A stretch of 17,211 bases of DNA, taken from DASTDH01 sp041167675 (GTDB taxonomy: Bacteria; Verrucomicrobiota; Verrucomicrobiia; Chthoniobacterales; JAFAMB01). The notes beneath the pieces were generated by a model, which worked only from the letters and a program-made list of their open reading frames with translations, was not told the DNA's origin and searched no databases. Shown piece after piece: positions 6,189-14,438 of this stretch (position 1 is the stretch's first letter; each line of letters begins with the position of its first letter). The stretch spans positions 1 through 17,211 of the forward strand of contig JBEEIB010000641.1 of the NCBI GenBank assembly GCA_041167675.1. Direction: 5' to 3'. Both the position numbers and the translations under genes were made by a program.

Positions 6189-9100
6189 ATGATCGGAGCA
6201 CGTGGGAATAGTAAATCAGCAGCGTTAGACACCCTTCCGCGCGGGCTAGGAATTCGGGACAAGCTGCTCATTTTCACTCTTACCATTGCGTTCGCCATCA
6301 TATTTGGTCTTGCCTCGACCGCGTTTTTCTTAACCGCGGAAGCTTTGCGCAAAGTGCGCTTAGACGGATTTCGTTCTCTGCGGCAATCGCTCTCCGAAGT
6401 AATCACGCGCTTCCTGGGTGACCACCGGCGAGATATCGCCACTCAAGCAGAGAGTCAGACTTTTCGTTATGCCGCCGCTGAGTTGTGCGCAGGCTACAAG
6501 AATCTGGTTAGCGATCTGCAAGACGCCGGACTGGAGGTAAATGCTCAGTTCATTGAAAATCTTCGTGAACAGCTGCGGGATGGCTACCGACGATCTTTCC
6601 GGGCCGACTGGAAGACCGTTAAAACCACGCCAGTTCCGGGAATAGAAGCCATCGATCAGCTAAGCTGGGAGGGCGTTCTTGTTCAATATGTCTATCTTTT
6701 GAAGAATCCGTCTCCGATCTCGGCCAAGGAGGAGAACAACCTCTCGACGGAAATTGCGATCAATCCAGATCTCGAACCGGGCATTCGAACGGCTTTTGTG
6801 AAGACCATGTTTGCCGAAGTCATGGATCGCTACCACCCAGCGATCCAGGCGGTCGTGCGACGGAATGGCTATAGCGATCTGCTATTGGTCGATAACGCTG
6901 GAAATGTCGTCTACACCTACCACAAACGCTGGGATCTGGGGACGAACGTCTTCCGCGGTTGGCAGGCTACCGGAGCCCTCAAGAAGGCTTATCTCGGGGC
7001 ATGGTATTCTCCGATTCCGGATGATCGTCCTGACGGAGTAGATCGAGTCATGGTGACGGATCTGGAACGGTATACCGGTGCGTACGATCTTCCGGTTCTG
7101 TTCATGAGCTGTGCGATCGCCGATCGGCTTGGCAGCCGGCAAGCAGTCTTGGTCCACGAGATCGCGAGTCGAGAACTAACCGATATTGTCACCTTTGAGA
7201 AACACTGGCCGGAAGTCGGATTGGGTAATACCGGCCAAGCCTTCATCATTGGGCCAGACCACTTGCTTCGGACGGAGTCCCGATTTCTCGAGCAGCTACC
7301 CGACACCGCAACCGTAGCGACTAGCAATCTGGATGGAACACCAGGACCTCGCAGCTCAATCCTGGCAGCGCCTTTAAATAATTTGGCTACGGCTCGATTG
7401 TTTTCGGATGAGGCGAATGTCAACTCCGGAGAGGTCACTTTTCTCGATGAGCGGCGACACGAAGCGCTCGGTTTATTTGCTCCAATTGCCATTCCAGAAT
7501 TGGACTGGGGTCTGGTAGTTCGAATCGATACGAGCGAGGCATTTCAGCCTGCCTCCGACCTGGCACGTTCAGTAGCCACCGTCGGGTTGATTATTTTGGT
7601 GGTCGGAGTCTGCGGCACTCTGTTTTTTGCTCACTTTCTGCTGAAACCGATCGGGAAACTGGTGACGACCGCGGAACAGATCGGATCGGGAAATATTAGC
7701 GCTCGAGCTCCGGTCATTACCACCGACGAAGTCGGTTTTCTGGCAACCCGGTTTAATTATATGATTGACCAGGTCGAGGAACGAAATCAGCAAGTAAGAA
7801 AGATCCTCGAAACGGTCAACGAGGGCTTATTGCTGATCGGGCCTGACCTAATCATTCAGCCCAGCTATTCTCGGGCGACTACTACCATTTTTCGCCGGGA
7901 GCTTGCCGGGCTCCATTTTCTCGAGCTGCTCAATCCTTCGAGGAACTGGGAACTGGAGCCAGTCGTGACTCCTGATATCCTCTCAGCAACGGCCGGTTAT
8001 CTCGACCTACTCTTTAGTCCTAAGATCAAAGACAAACTGATCCAGCAAACCAATCCATTGACCGAAGTCGAGTATAATATACGCGACGAAAACTCGCGAT
8101 CACCGGTTAAGATCGTCGAGTTTCAATTTAACCGTGTTTTTGATCAGGGAAAGATCACACAGATAATGGTGACGGTCCTCGATTCAACGACGGAGATACT
8201 CCTCAGTCGCCAAATTCGGGAGAACGAAGTCAAGGCGAGATCGCTGATCGAGATGCTTTTTGGTATCATTCACATCGACGCGGCGATTTTGGCGGAATTT
8301 CTTGACCATACGGAGGAGCAAATCGGTGAACTGCTGCGGGCCTTGGAATCGGAACAGTATGCGAGCAGATCGGAGGAGTCGAGCGCTGATCGTTCTTCCC
8401 GGTACCAGCGGTTGTTGGAGAAACTGTCGAGATCAATTCATCTCCTTAAAGGCAACGCATCGATGATCCATCTCAGCTACTTTGAAAAGCTGGCGAGCGA
8501 CCTTGAAGACAAGATTGCAACGGTCCGTACCGGAAAAACAATCGCTGGCGAAGAATTTCTACCCATTACCTCCGGCCTCGCCTCGATTGTGGACCAAGTC
8601 AACCTGACCCGTGACTTGGTCCAGCGGCTGATCGCCATGCAAACTACTTTTGCCAAAAAAGAACCGGTGGAGAAGAAAACCGGACCACACGAATTTTCCC
8701 AAACGGTAACCTCGCTCGTCGATCAAGTGGCCATGAACCGCGACCTGATCCAGAGGTTAGTTGCCATGCAGAGCACCTTTGGCCGAAAGCAGAAAGTGGG
8801 GAGCCGGTTTGAGCAACTAGCGGAATTTGCCCGAACGATCGCTGAACGAAACGATAAGCAAATCGACGTTGCTCTCGAAATTTCTTTAAATGGCGAAGAT
8901 ATTTCGAGCGATCTAATTGATCCGATCCAAAGTATTCTTACTCAATTTATCCGAAACGCAGTAACCCATGGCATTGAATCGCCTAAAGAACGGGTGGCCA
9001 AAATGAAACCGGCGGTAGGAAAACTACGGATTTCGGCCAGTCGCAGTAATGACGGTTCCCTCTATTTCAGTGTATGGGACGATGGGAAAGGCCTAAATTC

Positions 9101-9356
9101 ACAGGAGATTAAGGAGCGAGCAGTAAAGTTAGCGTATGCTTCGACAGACACAATTCAAGATTGGACCAACGAGGAGCTAAAGGCATTGCTATTCCGATCG
9201 GGGTTTACTACGCTGGATTACCCCACTCGCGACGGAGGTCGGGGCGTCGGTCTGGACGCGGTTCGGGATCTTGCGACCCAGATCGGAGGTTCGGTTGCTG
9301 TAAATACTGAACAGGACATTTACTGTGAATTTCGGCTGAGGATTCCTGGGACATGA
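6189..9356 (+). CDS. Transmembrane CheA-like hybrid sensor kinase (Cache-HAMP-PAS-HPt-HATPase)
   Basis: This is a 1055-aa inner-membrane kinase. TM1 is at about 26-49 and TM2 at about 459-482. Between them lies a large extracytoplasmic sensor with a Cache-type signature (SDLLLVDNAGNVVYTYHK, about 228-245). HAMP is at about 483-535 and a PAS-like segment begins near 540 (ILETVNEGLLLIG). The phosphoacceptor is an HPt/P1-type His751 in SIHLLKGNAS. Two near-identical helices (799-824 and 842-867) follow, possibly the CheA P3-like dimerisation hairpin. The CheA-type ATPase shows N923 in FIRNAVTHGIESPKER, DDGKG (964-968) and GRGVGLDAV (from about 1017). The protein ends right after the ATPase, so the CheW-like P5 domain of CheA is absent. 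It is translationally coupled to the receiver gene (ATGA overlap) and sits 18 bp after the binding-protein gene. Confidence 0.88.
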   Translation: MIGARGNSKSAALDTLPRGLGIRDKLLIFTLTIAFAIIFGLASTAFFLTAEALRKVRLDGFRSLRQSLSEVITRFLGDHRRDIATQAESQTFRYAAAELCAGYKNLVSDLQDAGLEVNAQFIENLREQLRDGYRRSFRADWKTVKTTPVPGIEAIDQLSWEGVLVQYVYLLKNPSPISAKEENNLSTEIAINPDLEPGIRTAFVKTMFAEVMDRYHPAIQAVVRRNGYSDLLLVDNAGNVVYTYHKRWDLGTNVFRGWQATGALKKAYLGAWYSPIPDDRPDGVDRVMVTDLERYTGAYDLPVLFMSCAIADRLGSRQAVLVHEIASRELTDIVTFEKHWPEVGLGNTGQAFIIGPDHLLRTESRFLEQLPDTATVATSNLDGTPGPRSSILAAPLNNLATARLFSDEANVNSGEVTFLDERRHEALGLFAPIAIPELDWGLVVRIDTSEAFQPASDLARSVATVGLIILVVGVCGTLFFAHFLLKPIGKLVTTAEQIGSGNISARAPVITTDEVGFLATRFNYMIDQVEERNQQVRKILETVNEGLLLIGPDLIIQPSYSRATTTIFRRELAGLHFLELLNPSRNWELEPVVTPDILSATAGYLDLLFSPKIKDKLIQQTNPLTEVEYNIRDENSRSPVKIVEFQFNRVFDQGKITQIMVTVLDSTTEILLSRQIRENEVKARSLIEMLFGIIHIDAAILAEFLDHTEEQIGELLRALESEQYASRSEESSADRSSRYQRLLEKLSRSIHLLKGNASMIHLSYFEKLASDLEDKIATVRTGKTIAGEEFLPITSGLASIVDQVNLTRDLVQRLIAMQTTFAKKEPVEKKTGPHEFSQTVTSLVDQVAMNRDLIQRLVAMQSTFGRKQKVGSRFEQLAEFARTIAERNDKQIDVALEISLNGEDISSDLIDPIQSILTQFIRNAVTHGIESPKERVAKMKPAVGKLRISASRSNDGSLYFSVWDDGKGLNSQEIKERAVKLAYASTDTIQDWTNEELKALLFRSGFTTLDYPTRDGGRGVGLDAVRDLATQIGGSVAVNTEQDIYCEFRLRIPGT

Positions 9357-9712
9357 AATTGCTGATCGTTGATGACTCAAGCGTAATACGGCGAGCAATC
9401 GAACGCGGGATCGAATCAGGGGAAATCACCGAGGTCGATCAAGCGGAGGATGGGGAACAGGCCATTCAACTGTACGCTGAAAAACAACACGACATCATTA
9501 CGTTAGACATAACAATGCCGAAGATGGACGGTTTGACTTGCCTTGACCGGTTGATGCAAATCAATCCAGAGGCAAAGGTCCTTATAATTTCGGCCTTGCG
9601 CGACCGGACGACGGCAATCCGGGCCATCAAACAGGGTGCGAGCGGTTTTCTTTGCAAACCAATCAATCCGGATGAACTCCGTGAGGCGTTTCAACTTTTA
9701 CTCAGTGACTAG
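9353..9712 (+). CDS. Single-domain response regulator (CheY-like receiver)
   Basis: This 119-aa protein is a stand-alone REC domain with no output domain. The acidic pair D7 D8 (LLIVDDS), phosphoacceptor D52 (ITLDITMPKMDG), switch Ser80 (VLIISAL) and invariant K102 (FLCKPI) are all present, so it should be phosphorylatable. Its ATG overlaps the TGA of the kinase gene, and the CheX-like gene starts 6 bp after its stop. The natural reading is that His751 of the kinase phosphorylates D52 and that the CheX protein removes the phosphate. The downstream target is not in this window. It could drive a motility apparatus, a diguanylate cyclase or a transcription factor elsewhere. Confidence 0.93.
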   Translation: MKLLIVDDSSVIRRAIERGIESGEITEVDQAEDGEQAIQLYAEKQHDIITLDITMPKMDGLTCLDRLMQINPEAKVLIISALRDRTTAIRAIKQGASGFLCKPINPDELREAFQLLLSD

Positions 9713-9718
9713 ACGAAG

Positions 9719-10165
9719 ATGAACGATCAAGATATTCACGTCTTCATTTCTACTGCTAGGCGCTATTTCGCCTCGTTAGAGGAACGCCCCTCCCTGGTCA
9801 TTGAGCCCCCGTTCGTGCGGGAAAAACTTGGTCCGTTTCTGGAATACACTGGCATAATCGGCGTTTCCGGTAGATCTCGAGGGGTAATTTGTTTCACCGC
9901 CACGGGCAAAATGCTCGGCGAGATCCTCGGCCTACTCAAAGAATCCCGTATCGACGAGGAAGCGAAAAAGGATCTGGTGGGTGAAATCGCAAATACGTTG
10001 AGCGGAAACGCCCGCGAGGAGTTCGGGAGCGAGTTTCAAATTTCGGTGCCGACCGTGATGGTGGGGTCGGAAGCTGGTCTGAGCCAGCGAAATGATTCAA
10101 GAAACTACGCGATTCCGCTTAATTGGCACTCGGAGACCGCTTACCTTCTAGTCGCGTTGGAGTAG
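9719..10165 (+). CDS. cheX: CheX/CheC-type phosphatase for the receiver
   Basis: This 148-aa protein has the length and pattern of CheX (about 155 aa in Thermotoga), which dephosphorylates CheY-P. The signature E-x-x-N is in VGEIANTLSGNAR (E89 and N92), the acid/amide pair that attacks the receiver phosphate. The flanking GxxN segment (S95-G96-N97) is also conserved. YTGIIGVSGRSRGVICFTATGKM (residues 43-65) is the typical beta-hairpin preceding the motif, and VPTVMVG (109-115) the following strand. A CheC homologue would carry two E-x-x-N motifs; only one is visible, favouring CheX. It is the last gene before a strong terminator. The family is well supported; its partner is assumed from adjacency. 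Confidence 0.85.
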   Translation: MNDQDIHVFISTARRYFASLEERPSLVIEPPFVREKLGPFLEYTGIIGVSGRSRGVICFTATGKMLGEILGLLKESRIDEEAKKDLVGEIANTLSGNAREEFGSEFQISVPTVMVGSEAGLSQRNDSRNYAIPLNWHSETAYLLVALE

Positions 10166-10275
10166 CAGGAGATAAAAAAGGGCGAAAATAGTGCCCGAAA
10201 CCGCAAACTCCTCAAGAAAAAGCACAAAGTTTGAACGAGTGCGTTCCCCTGCCTGTCTATCTCTACGGTTAAGGC

Positions 10276-10343
10276 GATTCGGGTTTGCGCACGATTTCTC
10301 TCGACTTCTACTCCTTGGCGTGCGCAACCCGGATCATTTTTTT
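10276..10343 (+). terminator. Rho-independent terminator after the cheX operon
   Basis: The arm GATTCGGGTTTGCGCACG (10276-10293) pairs with CGTGCGCAACCCGGATC (10319-10335). There is one bulged T and one G-U pair, giving about 17 base pairs around a 25-nt loop. An A and seven Ts (10337-10343) follow at once. It lies about 110 bp after the cheX stop and just before the promoter of the next operon. Confidence 0.7.
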
Positions 10344-10350
10344 GCGGTTC

Positions 10351-10379
10351 TTGATCGAACGAATGCTATTCGATAGGCT
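10351..10379 (+). promoter_or_regulatory. Putative promoter of the PhoB/PhoR-like pair
   Basis: TTGATC (10351-10356) and TAGGCT (10374-10379) are 17 bp apart and lie immediately after the terminator T-tract. The ATG follows only 9 bp later, implying a very short leader. A better -10-like TACAAT (10385-10390) overlaps the start codon and would not fit. Motif-level evidence only. Confidence 0.3.
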
Positions 10380-10388
10380 CGCGCTACA

Positions 10389-11078
10389 ATGCGGGAGACT
10401 ATTCTCGTCGTCGATGATGAAGCAGATGTGCTTGACCTCGTCCGATACCACCTACATCGGGCTGGATTTGATGTCGATGTCGCTTCCAGCGGAACGGCCG
10501 CCCTATTGGCTGCTCGACAACGCCGTCCTGACGCCATCGTTTTGGACATCATGTTGCCCCAAATGAGCGGCACGGAAGTGTTTCGAAAATTAAAATTGGA
10601 AATCGATACCGCTCAGATTCCGGTGTTGATGCTAACCGCAAAGGGTCTGCTCTCGGAGCGTATCGCCGGCTTAGAACTCGGCGTTGACGATTATATTACC
10701 AAACCTTTCAGCCCGAGGGAATTAGTCCTCCGTGTCCAAAACCTACTTCGTCGAATTCGAGAAACTCGGACCTCGGCTGTCGTAGAGGTAGATGGATTCT
10801 GTCTCAACAAAAGTAACTTCGAAATTACAGTCCAAGGCCGCCGCCTGGAGCTTACTACCACCGAATTTAAGCTTCTTGCGACCCTGGTAGAGAGGCGAGG
10901 CCGGACCCTTAGCCGTGGAACATTGTTGCAGGACGTTTGGGGCTACGAAAATGCGATCGATACCCGGACTGTCGATACCCATGTTCGCAGGCTTCGGGAA
11001 AAACTGGGCGGAGCAGCCAGCCGAATCGTAACAGTCCGAGGAGAAGGTTATCGTTTTTTGCCGCAACAATCGTCGTGA
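10389..11078 (+). CDS. PhoB/OmpR-family response regulator
   Basis: This 229-aa two-domain transcription factor has an N-terminal receiver with D9 D10, phosphoacceptor D53 (IVLDIMLPQMSG), T83 (LMLTAKG) and K105 (YITKPF). A C-terminal winged helix follows (about 130-226), with LTTTEFKLLATLVERRGRTLSR and the recognition-helix region IDTRTVDTHVRRLREKLG, ending in the usual VRGEGYRF strand-turn. Length is standard for PhoB (229 aa in E. coli). The sensor kinase gene starts inside its stop codon (GTGA), so the two form one operon. The sequence resembles the PhoB/PhoR branch, but no phosphate-uptake genes are nearby, so the signal is not proven. Confidence 0.93.
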   Translation: MRETILVVDDEADVLDLVRYHLHRAGFDVDVASSGTAALLAARQRRPDAIVLDIMLPQMSGTEVFRKLKLEIDTAQIPVLMLTAKGLLSERIAGLELGVDDYITKPFSPRELVLRVQNLLRRIRETRTSAVVEVDGFCLNKSNFEITVQGRRLELTTTEFKLLATLVERRGRTLSRGTLLQDVWGYENAIDTRTVDTHVRRLREKLGGAASRIVTVRGEGYRFLPQQSS

Positions 11079-12364
11079 CAACTATTTGGCTCATTCTATG
11101 GCCGGTCCTTTTTGTTATTTCCGCCGGTACAGCATTGATCTTGCGTCACCACTTGGCGCAAGTCCGTCGAGCTATTCGGCATCTGGCGCTTGAACAAGAG
11201 ATTACATCAACCACCTCCCGGCCAGCGATTGTTCGGGAGATCTACGACGATCTACATCAAATCGCTCATCGTCAGCAGAAATTTGCCCAATTAATCGCGG
11301 ACGAAGACTTCAGCCTGCGCGCCATCCTTGGCAGCATGGTCGAAGGCGTACTCGTAGCCAACCGAGATTTGACGATCAGACTCGCCAACGATCGCCTGAC
11401 CAAGATGTTTTCTCTTTCGCGAAACCCCGTAGGGCGAACGGTCATGGAGGCATTTCGCAATCATGTTCTGCATCAAATGGCCAAGCGAACCGTAGAAACC
11501 GAGGTTCCGCAATATGCTGAGCTTCCGGTGGATATCCGGGAAAAGGATGGATTTGTCGCGAAACAGTTCCAAGTGACTTCGGTCGCCCTACGCCCTCCGA
11601 CCCGAGAAGGGATCGCAGGTATCTTGTTGGTTTTCCATGACGTAACCGAGGTCCGTTCCCTCGAAGGCGTTCGCAAAGATTTTGTTGCGAATGTATCGCA
11701 CGAGCTGCGCACGCCCCTTTCAATTATTACCGGCTATCTGGAGACTTTGCTGGAGGTGCCACCGGATCGGGCTACTACCAAGAAGTTTCTGGCGACGATG
11801 CATAAGCATGCGCAACGCCTCAATCTTCTGGTCGACGATCTTCTCGAGTTATCGCGCCTGGAATCGCGCCGGCTACCTCTCAAGTTCCAAACGGTCCAAC
11901 TTAGAACCTGCGTCGCTCGAGCCTTGGAGCGATCCGACAGCCTGATCAATACCGTCGGGGCTACGGTTAACGTCGACATCCCCGACGAAGTGCCAGTGGT
12001 CGAGGCTGACCAGGTGAAAATCGAGCAAGCCATTTTTAACCTATTGGATAACGCTCTGAAGTATGGCGGAAAATCTGGCCTCAAGGTCTGGATATCAGTG
12101 AGACGCTCTGACTCCGATCTCCTTCTCGAGGTCAAAGACAATGGACCTGGGATTCCGCTCACCGATCAACCGCACATTTTCGAGCGCTTTTACCGCGTTC
12201 ACAAGGATCGCTCCCGAGACGCGGGAGGGACCGGACTTGGATTATCGATTGTCAAACATACGATCCAGGCGCACGGAGGGACCGTATCTCTGGAGAGCGC
12301 CCCTGGCTCCGGCTCAACTTTTACGATCCGCCTGCCCTATAACACGACCGAAACAACAATATAG
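11075..12364 (+). CDS. PhoR-like sensor histidine kinase
   Basis: This is a 429-aa membrane kinase. The GTG at 11075 overlaps the TGA of the regulator gene and places a hydrophobic helix (about residues 4-23, ending LILRHHLAQVRR) at the N-terminus; the frame is open further upstream, but that part lies inside the regulator gene. A PAS domain spans about 85-195 (LRAILGSMVEGVLVANRD...GILLVFHDVTEVRSLE). The HisKA domain carries His209 in NVSHELRTPLS. HATPase_c has N326 (NLLDNALKYG), DNGPGI, the FERFYR F-box and GGTGLGLSIV. No large periplasmic domain is present, as in PhoR, which senses through its PAS domain. It probably phosphorylates D53 of the adjacent regulator. Its stop is 2 bp from the convergent hscA stop. 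Confidence 0.92.
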   Translation: MTTIWLILWPVLFVISAGTALILRHHLAQVRRAIRHLALEQEITSTTSRPAIVREIYDDLHQIAHRQQKFAQLIADEDFSLRAILGSMVEGVLVANRDLTIRLANDRLTKMFSLSRNPVGRTVMEAFRNHVLHQMAKRTVETEVPQYAELPVDIREKDGFVAKQFQVTSVALRPPTREGIAGILLVFHDVTEVRSLEGVRKDFVANVSHELRTPLSIITGYLETLLEVPPDRATTKKFLATMHKHAQRLNLLVDDLLELSRLESRRLPLKFQTVQLRTCVARALERSDSLINTVGATVNVDIPDEVPVVEADQVKIEQAIFNLLDNALKYGGKSGLKVWISVRRSDSDLLLEVKDNGPGIPLTDQPHIFERFYRVHKDRSRDAGGTGLGLSIVKHTIQAHGGTVSLESAPGSGSTFTIRLPYNTTETTI

Positions 12365-12366
12365 AT

Positions 12367-14178
12367 TCACGTCTTCCGCTTGGCCGCTTCCGCCATCGCC
12401 CGATCAATCAGAAAGGTCGCCAAATGTTGGGTTCCTTGGTCAAGAGCACTGTTTGCCTGTCTCAGACGTTGATGGTCGTGACTCTCAAGCGCCGCTTCGA
12501 CCTCGCGCACCAAGCCATCGATTTCCAATCGCTCCGCGTCGGAGAGTTTGTCCCCGACCAAAGTAAGAGCGCTGCGGACAGCCGGAAGCAATTCATTGCT
12601 TTTCAATGCAGCCTCCGTCCAGACCCGTTCGGCCATATCTTCAAAGGCATGATCCAATGATTCCGCGATCATCTTCTCTACCGCTTCATCCGAGACATCG
12701 ACGGCACTCGAAAGGTCCAGCAATTTTTCACCGCCGCTCTGGGTGTCTCGAGCCAAAACGTGAAGAATGCCGTCCGAATCGATCTCAAATTGAACGCCGA
12801 CGCGCGCGACCCCTTTGGGTACAGGGGCGAACTCGAGCTCGAAGCTGCCTAGCTCCCAATTGTTCTTCGCCAGTTCCCGTTCGCCTTGAAGAACTTTGAT
12901 TCGCATCGAGCGCTGGTTCGCCACCGCATTGGTAAACATTTCACCGGCTCGGCACGGAATCGTTGAGTTTCGGGGAATGATCACGTTCATCAAGCCACCA
13001 AATGTTTCCACGCCAAGGGAGAGCGGTGTTACATCCAACAACACTACGTTCTGCACCTGGCCCGAGAGAATACCAGCCTGTATGGTGGCTCCTACGGCAA
13101 CCGCTTCGTCCGGATTCTGGGTCAGGTTCGGCAAGCGCTGGAACACTTCCGCCGCAAACTGGCGGACAGTCGGCATCCGGGTGACTCCACCGACTAAGAT
13201 AACCTCATCCAACTGGCGCGGAGTGATTTTCGCGTCATCGAGCGAGCGCAAGCAATGTCCGCGCGTACGTTTAAGGAGCGGACGGACAATTGCGTCAAGC
13301 TCGGGACGAGTAAGCAGGTAGCTAAATCGCCGATTCCCCGGCAAAAACGGAATATCGACCTGTACCGCCTCTTCGTCGGAAAGACGAATCTTCGCATCAT
13401 GACCGAGATCGCGTAGTCTCGCAGCGAAAAGCGGGTCCTCCAAATCTGTCCGAATCTCCGGGTGGCGCGCGGTAATTCGATCCTTCAACAGACGGATCAA
13501 TTCGCGATCAATATCGTCGCCTCCCAATCGGGTGTTGCCGTTAGTGGAAAGAACACGAAATACGCCTTCGTTTAGCTCCAAAATCGAAATATCAAATGTG
13601 CCTCCACCGAGGTCATAGACCGCAATCTTTGAACGGTCCTTTAATCGATCCAGGCCATAAGCCAGGGCCGCAGCGGTCGGTTCATTGATGATCCGTTCGA
13701 CCGTAAATCCGGCAAGCTCGCCTGCCTTCTTGGTCGATTGACGTTGCAGGTCATTAAAATAGGCTGGTACGGTAATAACTGCTCGACCAATTGGGCGGCC
13801 GAGAGCTTGCTCCGCGTCGCGCTTCAATTTCTGGAGAATAATACTGGAGACTTCTTCCGGCCGATAAGATGCGCCTTGTACGTCGATAATTGTCTGGCCG
13901 TCCCGCGAAATAACGGGATAGGTAAAACTCTCCTTCTCCATTTCTCCGGTTCTTCGACCGATCAATCGCTTGACCGAGTAGATAGTGCGGGACGGCTCCA
14001 AGACGCGCATCCGATTAGCTGCGTTGCCTACGATCGGTTCACCGGCTTCCGGAAAATAGACGACCGAAGGAGTCAGCCGTAATCCTTTCTCGTCGGCCAG
14101 CAGAATCGGAAAGCCAGCATCCATGATCCCGATCAACGAATTTGTGGTGCCTAGATCGATACCGACGATTTCACTCAT
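12367..14178 (-). CDS. hscA: Hsp70-family chaperone HscA (iron-sulfur cluster assembly)
   Basis: This is a 603-aa DnaK-like ATPase, close to the 616 aa of E. coli HscA. Nucleotide-binding motifs are VGIDLGTTNS (5-14), AVITVPAYFND (133-143), INEPTAAALAYG (164-175), VYDLGGGTFD (187-196) and VGGVTRMPTVR (329-339). The linker and substrate domain begin at VVLLDVTPLSLGVE (378-391). The C-terminal lid (about 495-600) is helical but lacks the disordered DnaK tail ending in EEV, which together with the hscB and iscA neighbours favours HscA over a general DnaK. Its expected role is release of Fe-S clusters from the IscU scaffold; no iscU is in this window. It is preceded by a 260-bp gap after hscB on the same strand. 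A DnaK paralogue is the alternative. Confidence 0.85.
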   Translation of the reverse strand: MSEIVGIDLGTTNSLIGIMDAGFPILLADEKGLRLTPSVVYFPEAGEPIVGNAANRMRVLEPSRTIYSVKRLIGRRTGEMEKESFTYPVISRDGQTIIDVQGASYRPEEVSSIILQKLKRDAEQALGRPIGRAVITVPAYFNDLQRQSTKKAGELAGFTVERIINEPTAAALAYGLDRLKDRSKIAVYDLGGGTFDISILELNEGVFRVLSTNGNTRLGGDDIDRELIRLLKDRITARHPEIRTDLEDPLFAARLRDLGHDAKIRLSDEEAVQVDIPFLPGNRRFSYLLTRPELDAIVRPLLKRTRGHCLRSLDDAKITPRQLDEVILVGGVTRMPTVRQFAAEVFQRLPNLTQNPDEAVAVGATIQAGILSGQVQNVVLLDVTPLSLGVETFGGLMNVIIPRNSTIPCRAGEMFTNAVANQRSMRIKVLQGERELAKNNWELGSFELEFAPVPKGVARVGVQFEIDSDGILHVLARDTQSGGEKLLDLSSAVDVSDEAVEKMIAESLDHAFEDMAERVWTEAALKSNELLPAVRSALTLVGDKLSDAERLEIDGLVREVEAALESHDHQRLRQANSALDQGTQHLATFLIDRAMAEAAKRKT

Positions 14179-14438
14179 AAAAATGGGCGGGAGATAGACA
14201 TAACCGCGGGAAATGCCCAGGCAAGCAGCCTGTCGCGAATTGCCCTGAAACGAGTTTGTCGTTCAATCGCCAAGCACTGCCCACGTGTTCCGGCTGCTGA
14301 AACTCCGCTTCGGGGAGACGCAAGTCATTTTTCATTTTCGCGCAGCGAAACTTGAGCACCCCCGCTTGACCAAGCCTGTCGTCTTCTCGCTAATATCACA
14401 GTCTGTTCCTTACGCTCGATTGCCAGTCCGTCGGGCTG

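Noticed and set aside
10191..10376. 61-aa frame between cheX and the PhoB-like gene
   Set aside because: It runs through the terminator hairpin and the promoter region and its peptide has no recognisable features.
10937..11074. Longer PhoR-like kinase start at 10937
   Set aside because: This would lie within the regulator gene in another frame; the GTG at 11075 gives a 4-bp overlap and starts just before the membrane helix.
14171..14359. 62-aa minus-strand frame just before hscA, overlapping its start codon
   Set aside because: The overlap with hscA would allow translational coupling, but the peptide resembles nothing known and has no visible ribosome binding site or family features.
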